A stretch of DNA of 64,000 nucleotides from Flavobacterium sp. (GCF_024710485.1 NZ_JANJUQ010000038.1:93184-157183), one strand, 5' to 3'. Counted from the first letter of the stretch, positions 18,147 through 27,639 are shown. A program made the numbers and translations. Notes: generated by a model not told the origin, from the letters alone.

Positions 18147-18791
18147 ATGAAAAAGATTGTAATTTTAGCACTTGTATTGTTGGGCAGCATCAATGTTATG
18201 ACCTCACAAACGCCCTCCATTTCAGATTCCAAAAAATTTGTGAGTTTGAGTCAGGCATTACTTTCGCCTAAAGAAGTAATCAGTTTAGACTTAAGCAATC
18301 AGAAAGTGGTTTTAGACAATGTGGATTGGTCGGTGTTTATTAACTTGGAATATTTAAGTTTAAAAAATGACAACCTTACTGTAATCCCTGAAGGCATTTC
18401 AAAGCTCACCAACCTGAAAACACTAGATTTAAGCGGAAACAACTTTAAAGTGTTACCTAAAACCTTGAAAAGTTTGTCTAAATTACAAGTATTGTATTTG
18501 AACGATGAAAAACAATTTGATTTGGAAAAGAGTATGGATGTTTTAAACAGCTTAACCGGTTTAAAAGAGCTACACTTGGAAAACGACAAACTGCAGTCAC
18601 TTCCCAAACAATTTGAAAACATGAAATCACTGGAAATGTTGTATCTGAACGACAATAACTTTATGGAATTGCCCAAACAGATTATGCGATTAGACCACTT
18701 GCGCCTTTTGGATTTTAAAAACAACAAAGTGAACCCGAACTTACAAGACATGAAAAATTTGAATTTCGGATTTAAACTAATTTTAGAATAA
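18147..18791 (+). CDS. Exported leucine-rich-repeat protein
   Basis: 214 residues: a signal peptide (KKIVILALVLLGSINVMTSQ), then about six leucine-rich repeats from residue 50 onward. Examples are LEYLSLKNDNLTVIPEGI, LKTLDLSGNNFKVLPKTL and LEMLYLNDNNFMELPKQI. The L-x-x-L-x-L-x-x-N-x-(F/L) consensus is clear and spaced about 23 residues. The protein likely binds other proteins in the periplasm or outside the cell; no partner is known. The TerC gene follows after 2 bases, so they are co-transcribed. It carries no T9SS C-terminal signal. Confidence 0.88.
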   Translation: MKKIVILALVLLGSINVMTSQTPSISDSKKFVSLSQALLSPKEVISLDLSNQKVVLDNVDWSVFINLEYLSLKNDNLTVIPEGISKLTNLKTLDLSGNNFKVLPKTLKSLSKLQVLYLNDEKQFDLEKSMDVLNSLTGLKELHLENDKLQSLPKQFENMKSLEMLYLNDNNFMELPKQIMRLDHLRLLDFKNNKVNPNLQDMKNLNFGFKLILE

Positions 18792-18793
18792 AT

Positions 18794-19498
18794 ATGTTAA
18801 CAGAAGCTATCATTCCCTTATTATCATTAATTGCTTTAGAAGTCATTCTGGGCATAGACAATATTATTTTTATCTCCATTTTAGCCGATAAATTACCTGA
18901 AAACCAACGCAACAAATTACGCTTTTGGGGAATCGGATTAGCCTTAATCATGCGTTTGTGCTTATTAGCGTTAATTTCGTGGATTTTAAAACTTGACCAA
19001 ACGTTATTCCGATTGTTTGATATCGATTTTACCGGTAAAGGTATCATTCTATTGGTCGGCGGATTGTTCCTGATATACAAAAGCACCAAAGAGATTTACC
19101 ACAAAACCGAAGCCATACAATCCGGTAGTGAAACTCCGGCAAAAAAAGTTTCTTTTCAAAAACTCCTGGGCGAAGTGGTCTTGTTGGATTTGGTTTTCTC
19201 CATCGATTCGATCATTACCGCCGTAGGTATGGTACAAGACTTATGGATTATGTATACAGCGGTAATTGTTACCGTTATTATCATGTTAGTGGCAGCCAAA
19301 CCTATTAGTGAGTTTATTGCTAAACATCCGTCATTCAAAATTTTGGCTTTGTGTTTTTTAATGATGATTGGTGTATCATTGATTGCCGAAGGCTTACACT
19401 TTGAAATCCCTAAAGGTTACATCTATTTCTCTATGGCCTTTGCCTTTTTAGTCGATGTGATTCAAATGAAAACTATCAAGTCGGTTCCTCATAAATAA
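18794..19498 (+). CDS. TerC-family integral membrane protein
   Basis: A 234-residue polytopic membrane protein. Two family signatures stand out: ALEVILGIDNIIFISIL near the N-terminus and DLVFSIDSIITAVGM in the middle, each with acidic residues buried in helices as in TerC/Alx proteins. Those families are linked to tellurite resistance and metal (Mn) efflux for newly exported proteins. About seven hydrophobic segments are visible. It is placed 2 bases after the LRR gene and 7 before the TetR gene, so the regulator may control both sides. Confidence 0.9.
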   Translation: MLTEAIIPLLSLIALEVILGIDNIIFISILADKLPENQRNKLRFWGIGLALIMRLCLLALISWILKLDQTLFRLFDIDFTGKGIILLVGGLFLIYKSTKEIYHKTEAIQSGSETPAKKVSFQKLLGEVVLLDLVFSIDSIITAVGMVQDLWIMYTAVIVTVIIMLVAAKPISEFIAKHPSFKILALCFLMMIGVSLIAEGLHFEIPKGYIYFSMAFAFLVDVIQMKTIKSVPHK

Positions 19499-19505
19499 AA
19501 AAACT

Positions 19506-20180
19506 ATGAATAGTATCTTATCAAACATTTCAATTACGGTCAACCCGAAACTATTTGTAAAAAACCCTGAGACCTCAGATTTGGGTAAAAAAATCATTCA
19601 AAAAAGCATTATTTTAATCGATGAAATTGGCTTTGAAAATTTCACATTTAAAAAACTCGGCGAGCTGATTGGCTCTAACGAAAGTTCTATCTATCGTTAT
19701 TTCGAAAGTAAGCACAAGTTGATGTTGTACCTGTCATCGTGGTATTGGGGCTGGTTAGAATACCGCATGCTGATTTCAACCACAAACATTCCGAATCCGA
19801 TGGAAAAACTCCAAAGAGCCATCACTATAGTAACCGAAAAAGTAGAAGATGATACGGCTACATTACACATCAACGAATCGATTTTAAATAAAATCATCAT
19901 AGCCGAATTCACTAAAACGTTACTTACGAAAGAAGTCGACGAGGAAAATAAAGAAGGTTTCTTTTTAGTGTACAAACGCGTAATCAACCGAATTATTGAT
20001 ATCATTCAAGAAGTGAATCCTGAATACGGTTATGCCAAAAGCTTGGCTTCTTCTATAGTGGAAGGTTCGTTGCACCAACACTTTTTAAAAGACCATTTAA
20101 AAACCATTACCAATTGTAATGAAAACAATTCGCCAACCCAATTTTATATTGATTTGGTTCAAAAAACCTTAAGCAAATAA
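19506..20180 (+). CDS. TetR/AcrR-family transcriptional regulator
   Basis: 224 residues. The helix-turn-helix lies about residues 30-75, with the segment FENFTFKKLGELIGSNESSIYRYFESKHKLM, which matches TetR N-terminal DNA-binding domains. The rest is the variable ligand-binding helix bundle. It is two bases upstream of the ABC exporter gene, so it most likely represses the tripartite exporter operon. The ligand is unknown. No operator palindrome was convincing to me. Confidence 0.88.
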   Translation: MNSILSNISITVNPKLFVKNPETSDLGKKIIQKSIILIDEIGFENFTFKKLGELIGSNESSIYRYFESKHKLMLYLSSWYWGWLEYRMLISTTNIPNPMEKLQRAITIVTEKVEDDTATLHINESILNKIIIAEFTKTLLTKEVDEENKEGFFLVYKRVINRIIDIIQEVNPEYGYAKSLASSIVEGSLHQHFLKDHLKTITNCNENNSPTQFYIDLVQKTLSK

Positions 20181-20182
20181 CT

Positions 20183-21847
20183 ATGGCACTCAATGCATCT
20201 CAAAGGTTAATCAACCTACTCAAACTCGACCGTAAAGACATACTGCAAGTCTTTTTTTACGCCATTTTTGCCGGATTGGTGAGTTTGTCGTTACCGCTGG
20301 GAATTCAGGCTATTATCAACTTAATCCAATCAGGACGTGTAAGCGTTTCTTGGATTGTTTTGGTATTTATTGTGATTGCGGGTGTGGCTTTGGTCGGAAT
20401 ATTATCGTTAATGCAATTGCGTATTACCGAAAACTTACAACAAAAAATATTCATTCGGTCTTCGTTTGAATTCGGATTTCGTTTGCCGAAAATCAAAACC
20501 GAAGCTTTGCACAATCAGTACCCGCCGGAATTGGCGAATCGTTTTTTTGACACGCTTACCATTCAAAAAGGCGCCTCAAAATTGCTGATTGACTTTTCTT
20601 CGGCTTTGCTGCAAATTGTTTTCGGAATCATATTGTTATCGTTGTACCATCCGTTTTTTATCTTCTTCGGAATCTTCTTGATGATGCTGTTGTACATCAT
20701 TTTTAAATTTTCGTACAGTTCCGGTTTATCCAGCAGCTTAAAAGAATCGAAATACAAGTATAAAGTAGTGAGTTGGTTACAAGAAATAGCCCGAAACAAT
20801 TTCAGCTTCAAAAAAGCATCTAACTTTGACTATGCGTTAACCAAAAATGACCGATTGGTTTCGGAGTACTTAGCACACCGAGAAAAACATTTCAATGTTA
20901 TTAAAAGACAATTCACCCAATTGATTATCTTTAAAATCATTATAACCGCAGGTTTACTGCTCATAGGCGGCTATTTGGTTTTGAATCAACAGATGAATAT
21001 CGGTCAGTTCGTAGCCGCTGAAATTATCATCTTATTGGTAATTAATTCTGTGGAAAAAATAATTATCGGATTAGAAACCTTATATGATGTATTGACCTCG
21101 GTGGAAAAAATTGGTCAGATAACCGATTTGGATATAGAAGAAACTTCGACCAAACCTTCCGACTTTTGCTACACCAACATTCAGTTGGCAGCTGAGAATT
21201 TAAGTTTCAAATTTCCGGATGCTACCGATTACGTATTGGAAAAGATTAATCTGACCATAGAGCAATCGGATAAAATTTATCTTGAAGGAAACAACGGTTC
21301 TGGAAAAACCACGCTTATACGAATACTATCCGGTTTGATGAAACCAACTTCGGGTTCTTTTTACATCAACGATGACACGTACCGAAAAATTGATTTAGAG
21401 CAGTACCGATCTCAAATCAGCACCATCATTACCGGCGAAACTCCTTTTGAAGGCACTATTTTAGAAAATATCACATTCAACAACCCGCTGATTTCACAAG
21501 AAGATTTAAAATGGGCTATCGATAGTGTTAAATTAGGCGATTTCATTAAATCTTTACCGAAAGGTTTGGAAACCAAAATTTATCCGGAAGGCAAACAACT
21601 CTCATCATCTAACGCTCAAAAAATTCTGTTGGCACGAAGCATCATCAATCGCCCAAAAATTTTATTCTACGAAGATTCTCTGGATAAAATGGATAATGAT
21701 GCGGCTAAAGAAGTAATTGATTTTATCACATCAAATGAAAACAAATGGACTTTAATTGTTTCCTCTAAAAATGAGTATTGGAAACAAAAATGCAACCGCA
21801 AGATTACTATGAGCGAAGGCAAAATTATTAACGACACTAAACAATAA
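20183..21847 (+). CDS. ABC transporter permease/ATP-binding protein with degenerate ATPase motifs
   Basis: 554 residues: an N-terminal six-helix exporter domain (about 20-300), then an ATPase domain (about 335-554). Walker A is intact (GNNGSGKTT, residues 369-377). The Q-loop position holds Thr417, the signature reads LSSSNAQ (473-479), Walker B and the catalytic residue read ED (497-498) in place of DE, and the H-switch histidine is absent near 526-530 (VSSKN). There is no peptidase-C39 domain. It is encoded with HlyD- and TolC-like partners, so it should be the inner-membrane part of a type-1-like exporter. Substrate and energetics are open. Confidence 0.88.
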   Translation: MALNASQRLINLLKLDRKDILQVFFYAIFAGLVSLSLPLGIQAIINLIQSGRVSVSWIVLVFIVIAGVALVGILSLMQLRITENLQQKIFIRSSFEFGFRLPKIKTEALHNQYPPELANRFFDTLTIQKGASKLLIDFSSALLQIVFGIILLSLYHPFFIFFGIFLMMLLYIIFKFSYSSGLSSSLKESKYKYKVVSWLQEIARNNFSFKKASNFDYALTKNDRLVSEYLAHREKHFNVIKRQFTQLIIFKIIITAGLLLIGGYLVLNQQMNIGQFVAAEIIILLVINSVEKIIIGLETLYDVLTSVEKIGQITDLDIEETSTKPSDFCYTNIQLAAENLSFKFPDATDYVLEKINLTIEQSDKIYLEGNNGSGKTTLIRILSGLMKPTSGSFYINDDTYRKIDLEQYRSQISTIITGETPFEGTILENITFNNPLISQEDLKWAIDSVKLGDFIKSLPKGLETKIYPEGKQLSSSNAQKILLARSIINRPKILFYEDSLDKMDNDAAKEVIDFITSNENKWTLIVSSKNEYWKQKCNRKITMSEGKIINDTKQ

Positions 21848-21852
21848 TACAA

Positions 21853-23199
21853 ATGCTTAACATTTCTAACAACAATCGTATCGATCAAAACATAGAAAAA
21901 TACAGCACTTTCAAAACGCTGAGCAATCGTCCGCATTACAAAGTTTTGAATAAAATTATCGTTGGTGTATCCCTATTTGGTTTATTGATTTTGTTTTTAC
22001 CTTGGACACAAAACATTTCGGGTTCAGGTGCCGTAACGACGCTAAAACCGGACCAAAGACCGCAAACCATTCATACTGCCATAGCCGGTAGAATCGAAAA
22101 ATGGTATGTCAAAGAAGGTGATTTTGTACAAAAAGGCGACACCATTTTATTTATTTCAGAAACCAAAGAAGATTACCTCGACCCGAACTTGGTTAAAAAC
22201 ACCGAAAGCCAACTCAAAGCCAAAGAAATGGCCGAGCAATCCTACGGTGGCAAAGTAGTTTCGTTAGAAGGCCAAATCCAAGCCATCCGCAAAGAACGTC
22301 AGCTGAAATTGCAACAAGCCAACAACAAAATCCGTCAAGCCATCTTAAAAGTCAAAAGCGACAGTATGGATTTGGTAGCCGTGCGTACCCAAATTAAAAT
22401 TGCCACTACCCAATTCAATCGCTCCGTAGCATTAAATAAAGAAGGCTTGAAACCGATGACCGATGTGGAAGAAAAACGCTTGAAATTGCAAGAAACCGAA
22501 GCCAAAATCATCACACAGGAAAACAAATTATTGGCCAGCGAAAACGAATTGATTAACGCCAAGGTTGAAGTCAATCGCATCGTTGCCGAATACAACGAAA
22601 AAGAGCAAAAAGCCAGCAGCGACCGATTTACCGCCTTGAGCAGTCAGTACGATACTGAAGCGCAAGTTAACAAACTCAAAAACCAATACACCAATTACCA
22701 AATCCGAAACGGGATGTATTACATCAAAGCACCGCAAAGTGGTTATGTAAACCGTGCGTTGCAATCAGGAATTGGTGAAACCATTAAAGAAGGGACTCAA
22801 ATTGTAAGCATCATGCCGGCCAAATACGACATCGCCGTAGAAACTTTTGTTTCGGCTACCGATTTGCCTTTATTGCACAAAGGAGAAAAAGTCCGAATCT
22901 GGTTCGATGGTTGGCCCACTATCGTATTCTCTGGTTGGCCAAACTTGTCTTACGGAACTTTCGGTGGTAAAATTGTAGCCATCGAAAACTTTATCAGCGA
23001 CAATGGTAAATTTCGCGTTCTGATTGCGCCGGATGAAAACGAAGAAGCGTGGCCAAAACAAATCAGCATCGGTTCGGGTGCGCAAACCTTAGCGTTACTC
23101 GACAATGTTCCGGTTTGGTTTGAGATTTGGCGTACGCTGAACGGATTTCCGCCAAACTATTACCAGCCTAAAAACAGCACTTCAAAAGACAAAAAATAA
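21853..23199 (+). CDS. HlyD-family periplasmic adaptor
   Basis: 448 residues with one N-terminal transmembrane helix (about 37-56). It has a lipoyl-like half motif near residues 75-95 (TAIAGRIEKWYVKEGDFVQ) and a long alpha-helical coiled-coil hairpin (about 115-270) rich in Lys, Gln and Glu. The second lipoyl half follows (YIKAPQSGYVNRAL), then a beta-barrel domain. This is the standard membrane fusion protein layout bridging the ABC exporter and TolC. The gene lies 5 bases after the ABC gene and its stop overlaps the TolC start (TAATG). Confidence 0.93.
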   Translation: MLNISNNNRIDQNIEKYSTFKTLSNRPHYKVLNKIIVGVSLFGLLILFLPWTQNISGSGAVTTLKPDQRPQTIHTAIAGRIEKWYVKEGDFVQKGDTILFISETKEDYLDPNLVKNTESQLKAKEMAEQSYGGKVVSLEGQIQAIRKERQLKLQQANNKIRQAILKVKSDSMDLVAVRTQIKIATTQFNRSVALNKEGLKPMTDVEEKRLKLQETEAKIITQENKLLASENELINAKVEVNRIVAEYNEKEQKASSDRFTALSSQYDTEAQVNKLKNQYTNYQIRNGMYYIKAPQSGYVNRALQSGIGETIKEGTQIVSIMPAKYDIAVETFVSATDLPLLHKGEKVRIWFDGWPTIVFSGWPNLSYGTFGGKIVAIENFISDNGKFRVLIAPDENEEAWPKQISIGSGAQTLALLDNVPVWFEIWRTLNGFPPNYYQPKNSTSKDKK

Positions 23200-24584
23200 T
23201 GAAATCGATTCTCATAGGTTTTTTATTGTTCGGATTTTCGGTTTGGAGTCAAAACACTTCCAAAGAACTTACCTATAATGAGTTTTTGGGCTATGTTAAA
23301 AAATACCATCCGCTGGTGAAAAGCGCCAACTTAGAAATCAATCAGGCTCAAGCCAATTTAATGATGGCACGCGGCGGTTTCGACCCGAAAATTGAGGTTG
23401 ACTTTGAACAAAAGAAATTCAAAGACAACGAATATTATTCGATTTTAAACAGCAGTTTTAAAATCCCGACATGGTACGGCGTAGAAATCAAGGCCGGATT
23501 CGACAATAACGAAGGGATTTACCTCAACCCCGAAAACACCGTGCCTAACCAAGGGCTGACTTCCTTAGGGATTTCGGTTCCGCTTGGACAAGGTTTATTT
23601 ATCAACCAACGTATGGCCGATTTGCGAAAAGCTAAAATCCAAGTGAAATTGAGTCAGGCCGAAAGAAATTTAATGGCGGTTTCGGTTTTATACGATGCTT
23701 CGGTGGCGTATTTCAATTGGAAACGAAACTACAACGAAGTCACACTGTATCAAACCTATCTCAATAATGCCAACATCCGCTATCAAGGAATATCCAAGTC
23801 GATTGAACAAGGTGACAAACCCGCCATTGACAGTGTTGAAGCCGGTATAATCGTTAGAAACAGAAAATTGAGTTTGGAAGAATCACAGTTGAAACTGGCC
23901 AAAGCCAAATTGGAATTGGCCAACTTCCTATGGTTGGAAAACAATGTGCCGCTCGAGTTGCAAGACGAGATTATTCCGGAAGAGAATTTGATGCTGACCA
24001 TCAAAGAAACTTTGCGTACTAACGACCTGATGTTGGACAATCCATCCTTGGAAAATCATCCGAAAATTAACGCTTTGGAACAAAAAATCGAAATGCTCGA
24101 AGTGGAACGAAAACTCAAAGCTAATATGTTGTTGCCGAAAATCGACTTAGGATATTCCTATTTATCCGAACCACGGTATTTTGATAATTATCGGTTTCAG
24201 GATTACAAAGTTGGTTTGAATTTTTACTTTCCCCTTTTTTTGCGAAAAGAACGCGGTAGTTTACAATTGGCTAAGTTCAAGTTACAAGATGTGAAATTCG
24301 ATTTGGATTTGGAGCGCGTTTCCTTGAAAAACAAGATCAAAGCACAACAAACCGAAATCAGCTCCTTAGAAAAACAAAAACAGTTGATTGACAATCTGGT
24401 CGTAGATTACAATACGATGTTGACTTCGGAGGAACGATTGTTTTCCTTTGGAGAAAGCTCCATTTTCTTAATCAACACCCGAGAAAACAACTTGGTTTCG
24501 GCCCAATTATCCAAACTGTTGATAGAAAACCGTTACTTCGATTCGAATGCCAAACTGTTTAAAATCATGGCCAATCCTGAATAA
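23199..24584 (+). CDS. TolC-family outer-membrane efflux protein
   Basis: 461 residues with a signal peptide (KSILIGFLLFGFSVWSQ). Two long helical repeats, rich in Leu, Lys and Glu with SQAERNL and LEESQLKLAKAKLELA type helices, are separated by the short strands expected of the trimeric channel tunnel. It forms the outer-membrane end of the exporter. Its ATG overlaps the stop of the HlyD gene, so expression is coupled. It is the last gene of the operon, before map. Confidence 0.92.
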   Translation: MKSILIGFLLFGFSVWSQNTSKELTYNEFLGYVKKYHPLVKSANLEINQAQANLMMARGGFDPKIEVDFEQKKFKDNEYYSILNSSFKIPTWYGVEIKAGFDNNEGIYLNPENTVPNQGLTSLGISVPLGQGLFINQRMADLRKAKIQVKLSQAERNLMAVSVLYDASVAYFNWKRNYNEVTLYQTYLNNANIRYQGISKSIEQGDKPAIDSVEAGIIVRNRKLSLEESQLKLAKAKLELANFLWLENNVPLELQDEIIPEENLMLTIKETLRTNDLMLDNPSLENHPKINALEQKIEMLEVERKLKANMLLPKIDLGYSYLSEPRYFDNYRFQDYKVGLNFYFPLFLRKERGSLQLAKFKLQDVKFDLDLERVSLKNKIKAQQTEISSLEKQKQLIDNLVVDYNTMLTSEERLFSFGESSIFLINTRENNLVSAQLSKLLIENRYFDSNAKLFKIMANPE

Positions 24585-24600
24585 GTAAGCTTAAAATAAT

Positions 24601-24608
24601 TACTTTTG
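24601..24608 (+). promoter_or_regulatory. -7 box TACTTTTG before map
   Basis: Lies 17 bases after the TolC-family stop codon and about 50 bases before the map ATG. It gives map its own promoter. Confidence 0.5.
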
Positions 24609-24657
24609 CAACCTCATTCACGGCAACAGGCCTGAAGTAAAAGTCAAATTACAGCAG

Positions 24658-25476
24658 ATGATTATTCAAAAAACCGCAGAAGAAATCGAATTGATGCGCG
24701 AAAGTGCCTTATTGGTTTCCAAAACCTTAGGCATGATAGCCAACGAAATAAAACCGGGAGTTACTACGTTACAACTCGACAAATTAGCCGAACAATTCAT
24801 TCGTGACCATCAAGCGGCTCCGGGATTTTTAGGTTTGTACGGCTGTCCGTCAACTTTGTTGACCAGCGTAAACGAGCAAGTAGTTCATGGTTTGCCTACC
24901 AATCGCCCTATCGAAGAAGGCGATGTGGTATCGGTAGATTGTGGCGTTTTGAAAAACGAATTCTACGGCGATCACGCCTATACTTTTGAAATAGGCGAAG
25001 TAGCTCCGGCGACCAAAAAATTATTACAGGTTACCAAAGAAAGCTTGTATGTTGGGATTCGCGAATTTAAAATCGGGAACCGCGTGGAAGATGTGGGTAA
25101 TGCTATTCAAAAATATACCGAAGCACACGGTTACGGTGTAGTTCGTGAATTAGTCGGACATGGCTTAGGGCGCGTCATGCACGAAGCACCCGAAATGCCA
25201 AACTACGGTAAAAGAGGTCGTGGCAAATTATTTGTTGAAGGTATGGTGGTTGCCATTGAGCCTATGATTAATATGGGAAGTCGCAACATCAAAACCTTAA
25301 AAGACGGCTGGACAATAGTAACTGCAGACAAAAAACCAAGCGCGCATTTTGAACACAATGTAGCCTTGGTAAACGGCAAGCCTGAATTGCTTTCGACTTT
25401 TGCCTATATTTATAAAGCTTTAGGTATCGAGAGTAACGAAGAAGATGAATTCCGTCAAAAACCTCTGGTACTGTAA
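24658..25476 (+). CDS. map: Methionine aminopeptidase type I
   Basis: 272 residues. It removes the initiator methionine from nascent proteins using two metal ions. Ligands are seen in SVDCGVLKNEFYGDHAYTF (Asp pair), GHGLGRVMHEAP (His) and AIEPMINMG (Glu), with the last Glu/His ligands near AHFEHN. Length fits type I without an N-terminal zinc domain. The stop codon overlaps the start of the next gene (TAATG), which is a SAM methyltransferase. Confidence 0.95.
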   Translation: MIIQKTAEEIELMRESALLVSKTLGMIANEIKPGVTTLQLDKLAEQFIRDHQAAPGFLGLYGCPSTLLTSVNEQVVHGLPTNRPIEEGDVVSVDCGVLKNEFYGDHAYTFEIGEVAPATKKLLQVTKESLYVGIREFKIGNRVEDVGNAIQKYTEAHGYGVVRELVGHGLGRVMHEAPEMPNYGKRGRGKLFVEGMVVAIEPMINMGSRNIKTLKDGWTIVTADKKPSAHFEHNVALVNGKPELLSTFAYIYKALGIESNEEDEFRQKPLVL

Positions 25477-26246
25477 TGAAAAAACTATTCAAATTCATCT
25501 TAAACACAATTCCGAGACCTATCTTAATTCGGTTAAGCATAGTGGTGCGTCCGATTTTGGCTTTTGTTTTGAAAGGCAGTCGTTTCACTGATCCGATTGA
25601 CGGAAAAAGTTTCCGCATGTTTTTACCCTACGGTTACGGCAATCAGAGAAACAATGTGTTGTCGCCGAGTACACTTTCGTTGGAAAGACACCGTTTGTTG
25701 TGGTTGTATTTGCAAAACGAAACCGATTTTTTTACCGCTAAAGAGAAAAAGAAGGTCTTGCATTTTGCGCCCGAACAGGAATTTTACAAACGTTTTAAGA
25801 AACAAAGTAATATCGAGTATACGACTACGGATTTACTGTCGCCTTTGGCAGATGTGAAGGCCGACATTTGCAACTTACCTTTTGAAGACAACCACTACGA
25901 TATCATTTTTTGCAACCATGTTCTGGAACACATTCCGGATGACACTAAAGCCATGCAGGAATTGTATCGTGTATTGAAACCGGGCGGCATGGGCATTTTC
26001 CAAATTCCGCAAGACTTGTCGAGAGCGGTAACTTTTTCAGATGACAGTATCACCGACCAAAAAGAGCGCGCTAAAATTTTCGGTCAATATGATCACGTTC
26101 GCGTGTATGGCAGGGATTATTTCGACAAATTGAGAAGTATCGGTTTTACTGTAGTTGAGGAAGATTACACCCATAAAATCGCCCCTGAATTGGTCGAGAA
26201 ATACTGTTTGGCTAAAGGCGAAATCATTCCGGTTTGCTTTAAGTAA
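25476..26246 (+). CDS. Class I SAM-dependent methyltransferase
   Basis: 256 residues. The central part shows KVLHFAPEQEFYKRF (motif I region) and DICNLPFEDNHYDIIFCNHVLEHIPDD, the Methyltransf_11 signature. These are followed by ELYRVLKPGGMGIFQIP. The N-terminal ~40 residues are basic and hydrophobic, perhaps a membrane-associated stretch. The substrate is unknown. It is translationally coupled to map by a one-base overlap, which suggests a housekeeping role but does not define it. Confidence 0.85.
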   Translation: MKKLFKFILNTIPRPILIRLSIVVRPILAFVLKGSRFTDPIDGKSFRMFLPYGYGNQRNNVLSPSTLSLERHRLLWLYLQNETDFFTAKEKKKVLHFAPEQEFYKRFKKQSNIEYTTTDLLSPLADVKADICNLPFEDNHYDIIFCNHVLEHIPDDTKAMQELYRVLKPGGMGIFQIPQDLSRAVTFSDDSITDQKERAKIFGQYDHVRVYGRDYFDKLRSIGFTVVEEDYTHKIAPELVEKYCLAKGEIIPVCFK

Positions 26247-26313
26247 AATATAAGATTTGGCATTATTCTGGTTAAGAATATATTAGTATCTTTACTATTC
26301 TGATAAAAAAGCT

Positions 26314-27564
26314 ATGATTCAAAGAATTTTTGCCTTTAGTATGCTGTTATTGACTTGCTGCGTTGCTGCTCAAGTTGAAAAAGAAATCCCGCCACCTTAC
26401 AACATCAAAACCGTTAGCTTTGTTCAAAACGGCCAAAATGCTATCCCGATTTTCCGATTGGGAGATACGTTTCAATTCCAATTTGACGATTTATACGGTA
26501 ACGAAGCCAATTATTTTTACACCATCACACATTGTGATTACGATTGGAAGCCTTCGCAATTGTTTAAAAACGAATACTTGAACGGTTTCGACGACCAACG
26601 CATTCAGGATTATACCAATTCGCTTACCACGCTTCAGCTGTATTCGCATTATCGATTGACTTTCCCCAACCGATTTACCCAATTTCGAGTAAGTGGCAAC
26701 TACATTATCAAAATTTTAAACGATGACAAAGAAGTCGTTTTTACTAAAAAATTCATTTTATACGAAGAATTGGTAACCGTTCCGATGCAAGTCAGAAGAG
26801 CGCGAAACTTATCAGTCATCAACCAAAAACACAATCTCGATTTTACTATCAAATCGACTACTATTACCTTCCAAAGTCCGTTGCAAAACGTAAAAGTAAT
26901 GCTGTTGCAAAACGGTAAATTTGACAACGCCATAACCGGAATCAAACCGCAGTTTACCATAGGTAACGATTTGGTGTACCGCTACGATACCGAAACCCAA
27001 TTTTGGGCCGGGAATGAGTTTTTATTTTTTGAGAATAAAGACATCCGAGCCGCCAACAACAGTATAGGTCGCATCGATTCGAATGGTGGTATTTACAATG
27101 CACATTTGTACCGAAACGAAGCCAGAGCCAACGTACCATACACTTATTTCCCGGACATTAACGGGAACTTTATTGTAAAAAACATCAACGCTCAAAACAA
27201 CGAAATCGAAGCCGATTACGCTTGGGTGTTTTTCACACTTTCAGCGCCAAATTACTTCGGTAAAAAATCCATTTATGTCAATGGTATGTTCAATGGTTTT
27301 GCCATAGGAGAAGAGAACAAAATGGAGTACAATGCCGAAAAAGGCGTTTACGAAAAAGCCATTATGATCAAACAAGGATTCACCAATTACCAATATGTTA
27401 TTGCGGATGCCAATGGTAAAGTTGATGAAGAAAACGCTATCGACGGTAATTTTCATCAAACCGAAAACAATTATTTTGCCTTGGTTTACTATCGAGAAAA
27501 CAACCAACGTTTCGATCGCATCATCGGTAAAGGAATTGCCAGCTCAGTCGATATTACTTACTAA
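26314..27564 (+). CDS. Type IX secretion system Plug protein (DUF5103)
   Basis: 416 residues with a signal peptide ending near CVAAQ (residue 20). The N-terminal PPYNIKTVSFVQNGQNAIPIF region, the central FYTITHCDYDWKPSQLF and the C-terminal FTNYQYVIADANGKVDEENAIDG are all typical of DUF5103. In Flavobacterium this family includes the Plug protein that seals the SprA translocon of the T9SS on its periplasmic side. The call is by family resemblance. It sits just upstream of apaG, an arrangement I expect in relatives. A T9SS in this genome is independently supported by two cargo proteins in the window. Confidence 0.8.
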   Translation: MIQRIFAFSMLLLTCCVAAQVEKEIPPPYNIKTVSFVQNGQNAIPIFRLGDTFQFQFDDLYGNEANYFYTITHCDYDWKPSQLFKNEYLNGFDDQRIQDYTNSLTTLQLYSHYRLTFPNRFTQFRVSGNYIIKILNDDKEVVFTKKFILYEELVTVPMQVRRARNLSVINQKHNLDFTIKSTTITFQSPLQNVKVMLLQNGKFDNAITGIKPQFTIGNDLVYRYDTETQFWAGNEFLFFENKDIRAANNSIGRIDSNGGIYNAHLYRNEARANVPYTYFPDINGNFIVKNINAQNNEIEADYAWVFFTLSAPNYFGKKSIYVNGMFNGFAIGEENKMEYNAEKGVYEKAIMIKQGFTNYQYVIADANGKVDEENAIDGNFHQTENNYFALVYYRENNQRFDRIIGKGIASSVDITY

Positions 27565-27607
27565 TCAAAATTTAACATCTAATTCACTTAAGCAAGCGTA
27601 TTTTTTG

Positions 27608-27615
27608 TAAATTTG
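27608..27615 (+). promoter_or_regulatory. -7 box TAAATTTG for apaG
   Basis: Matches TAnnTTTG, 25 bases before the apaG ATG at 27640, within the short gap after the Plug gene. Confidence 0.45.
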
Positions 27616-27639
27616 ACAACCTAATAGAATGAATACTAC

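Noticed and set aside
18794..19498. Complete tellurium-resistance (ter) operon
   Set aside because: Only TerC is present; TerD, TerB and TerE-type genes are not seen around it.
19506..24584. Bacteriocin or RTX secretion system
   Set aside because: No C39 peptidase, no GG-leader peptide and no RTX repeats were found in or near the block; only a generic exporter can be claimed.
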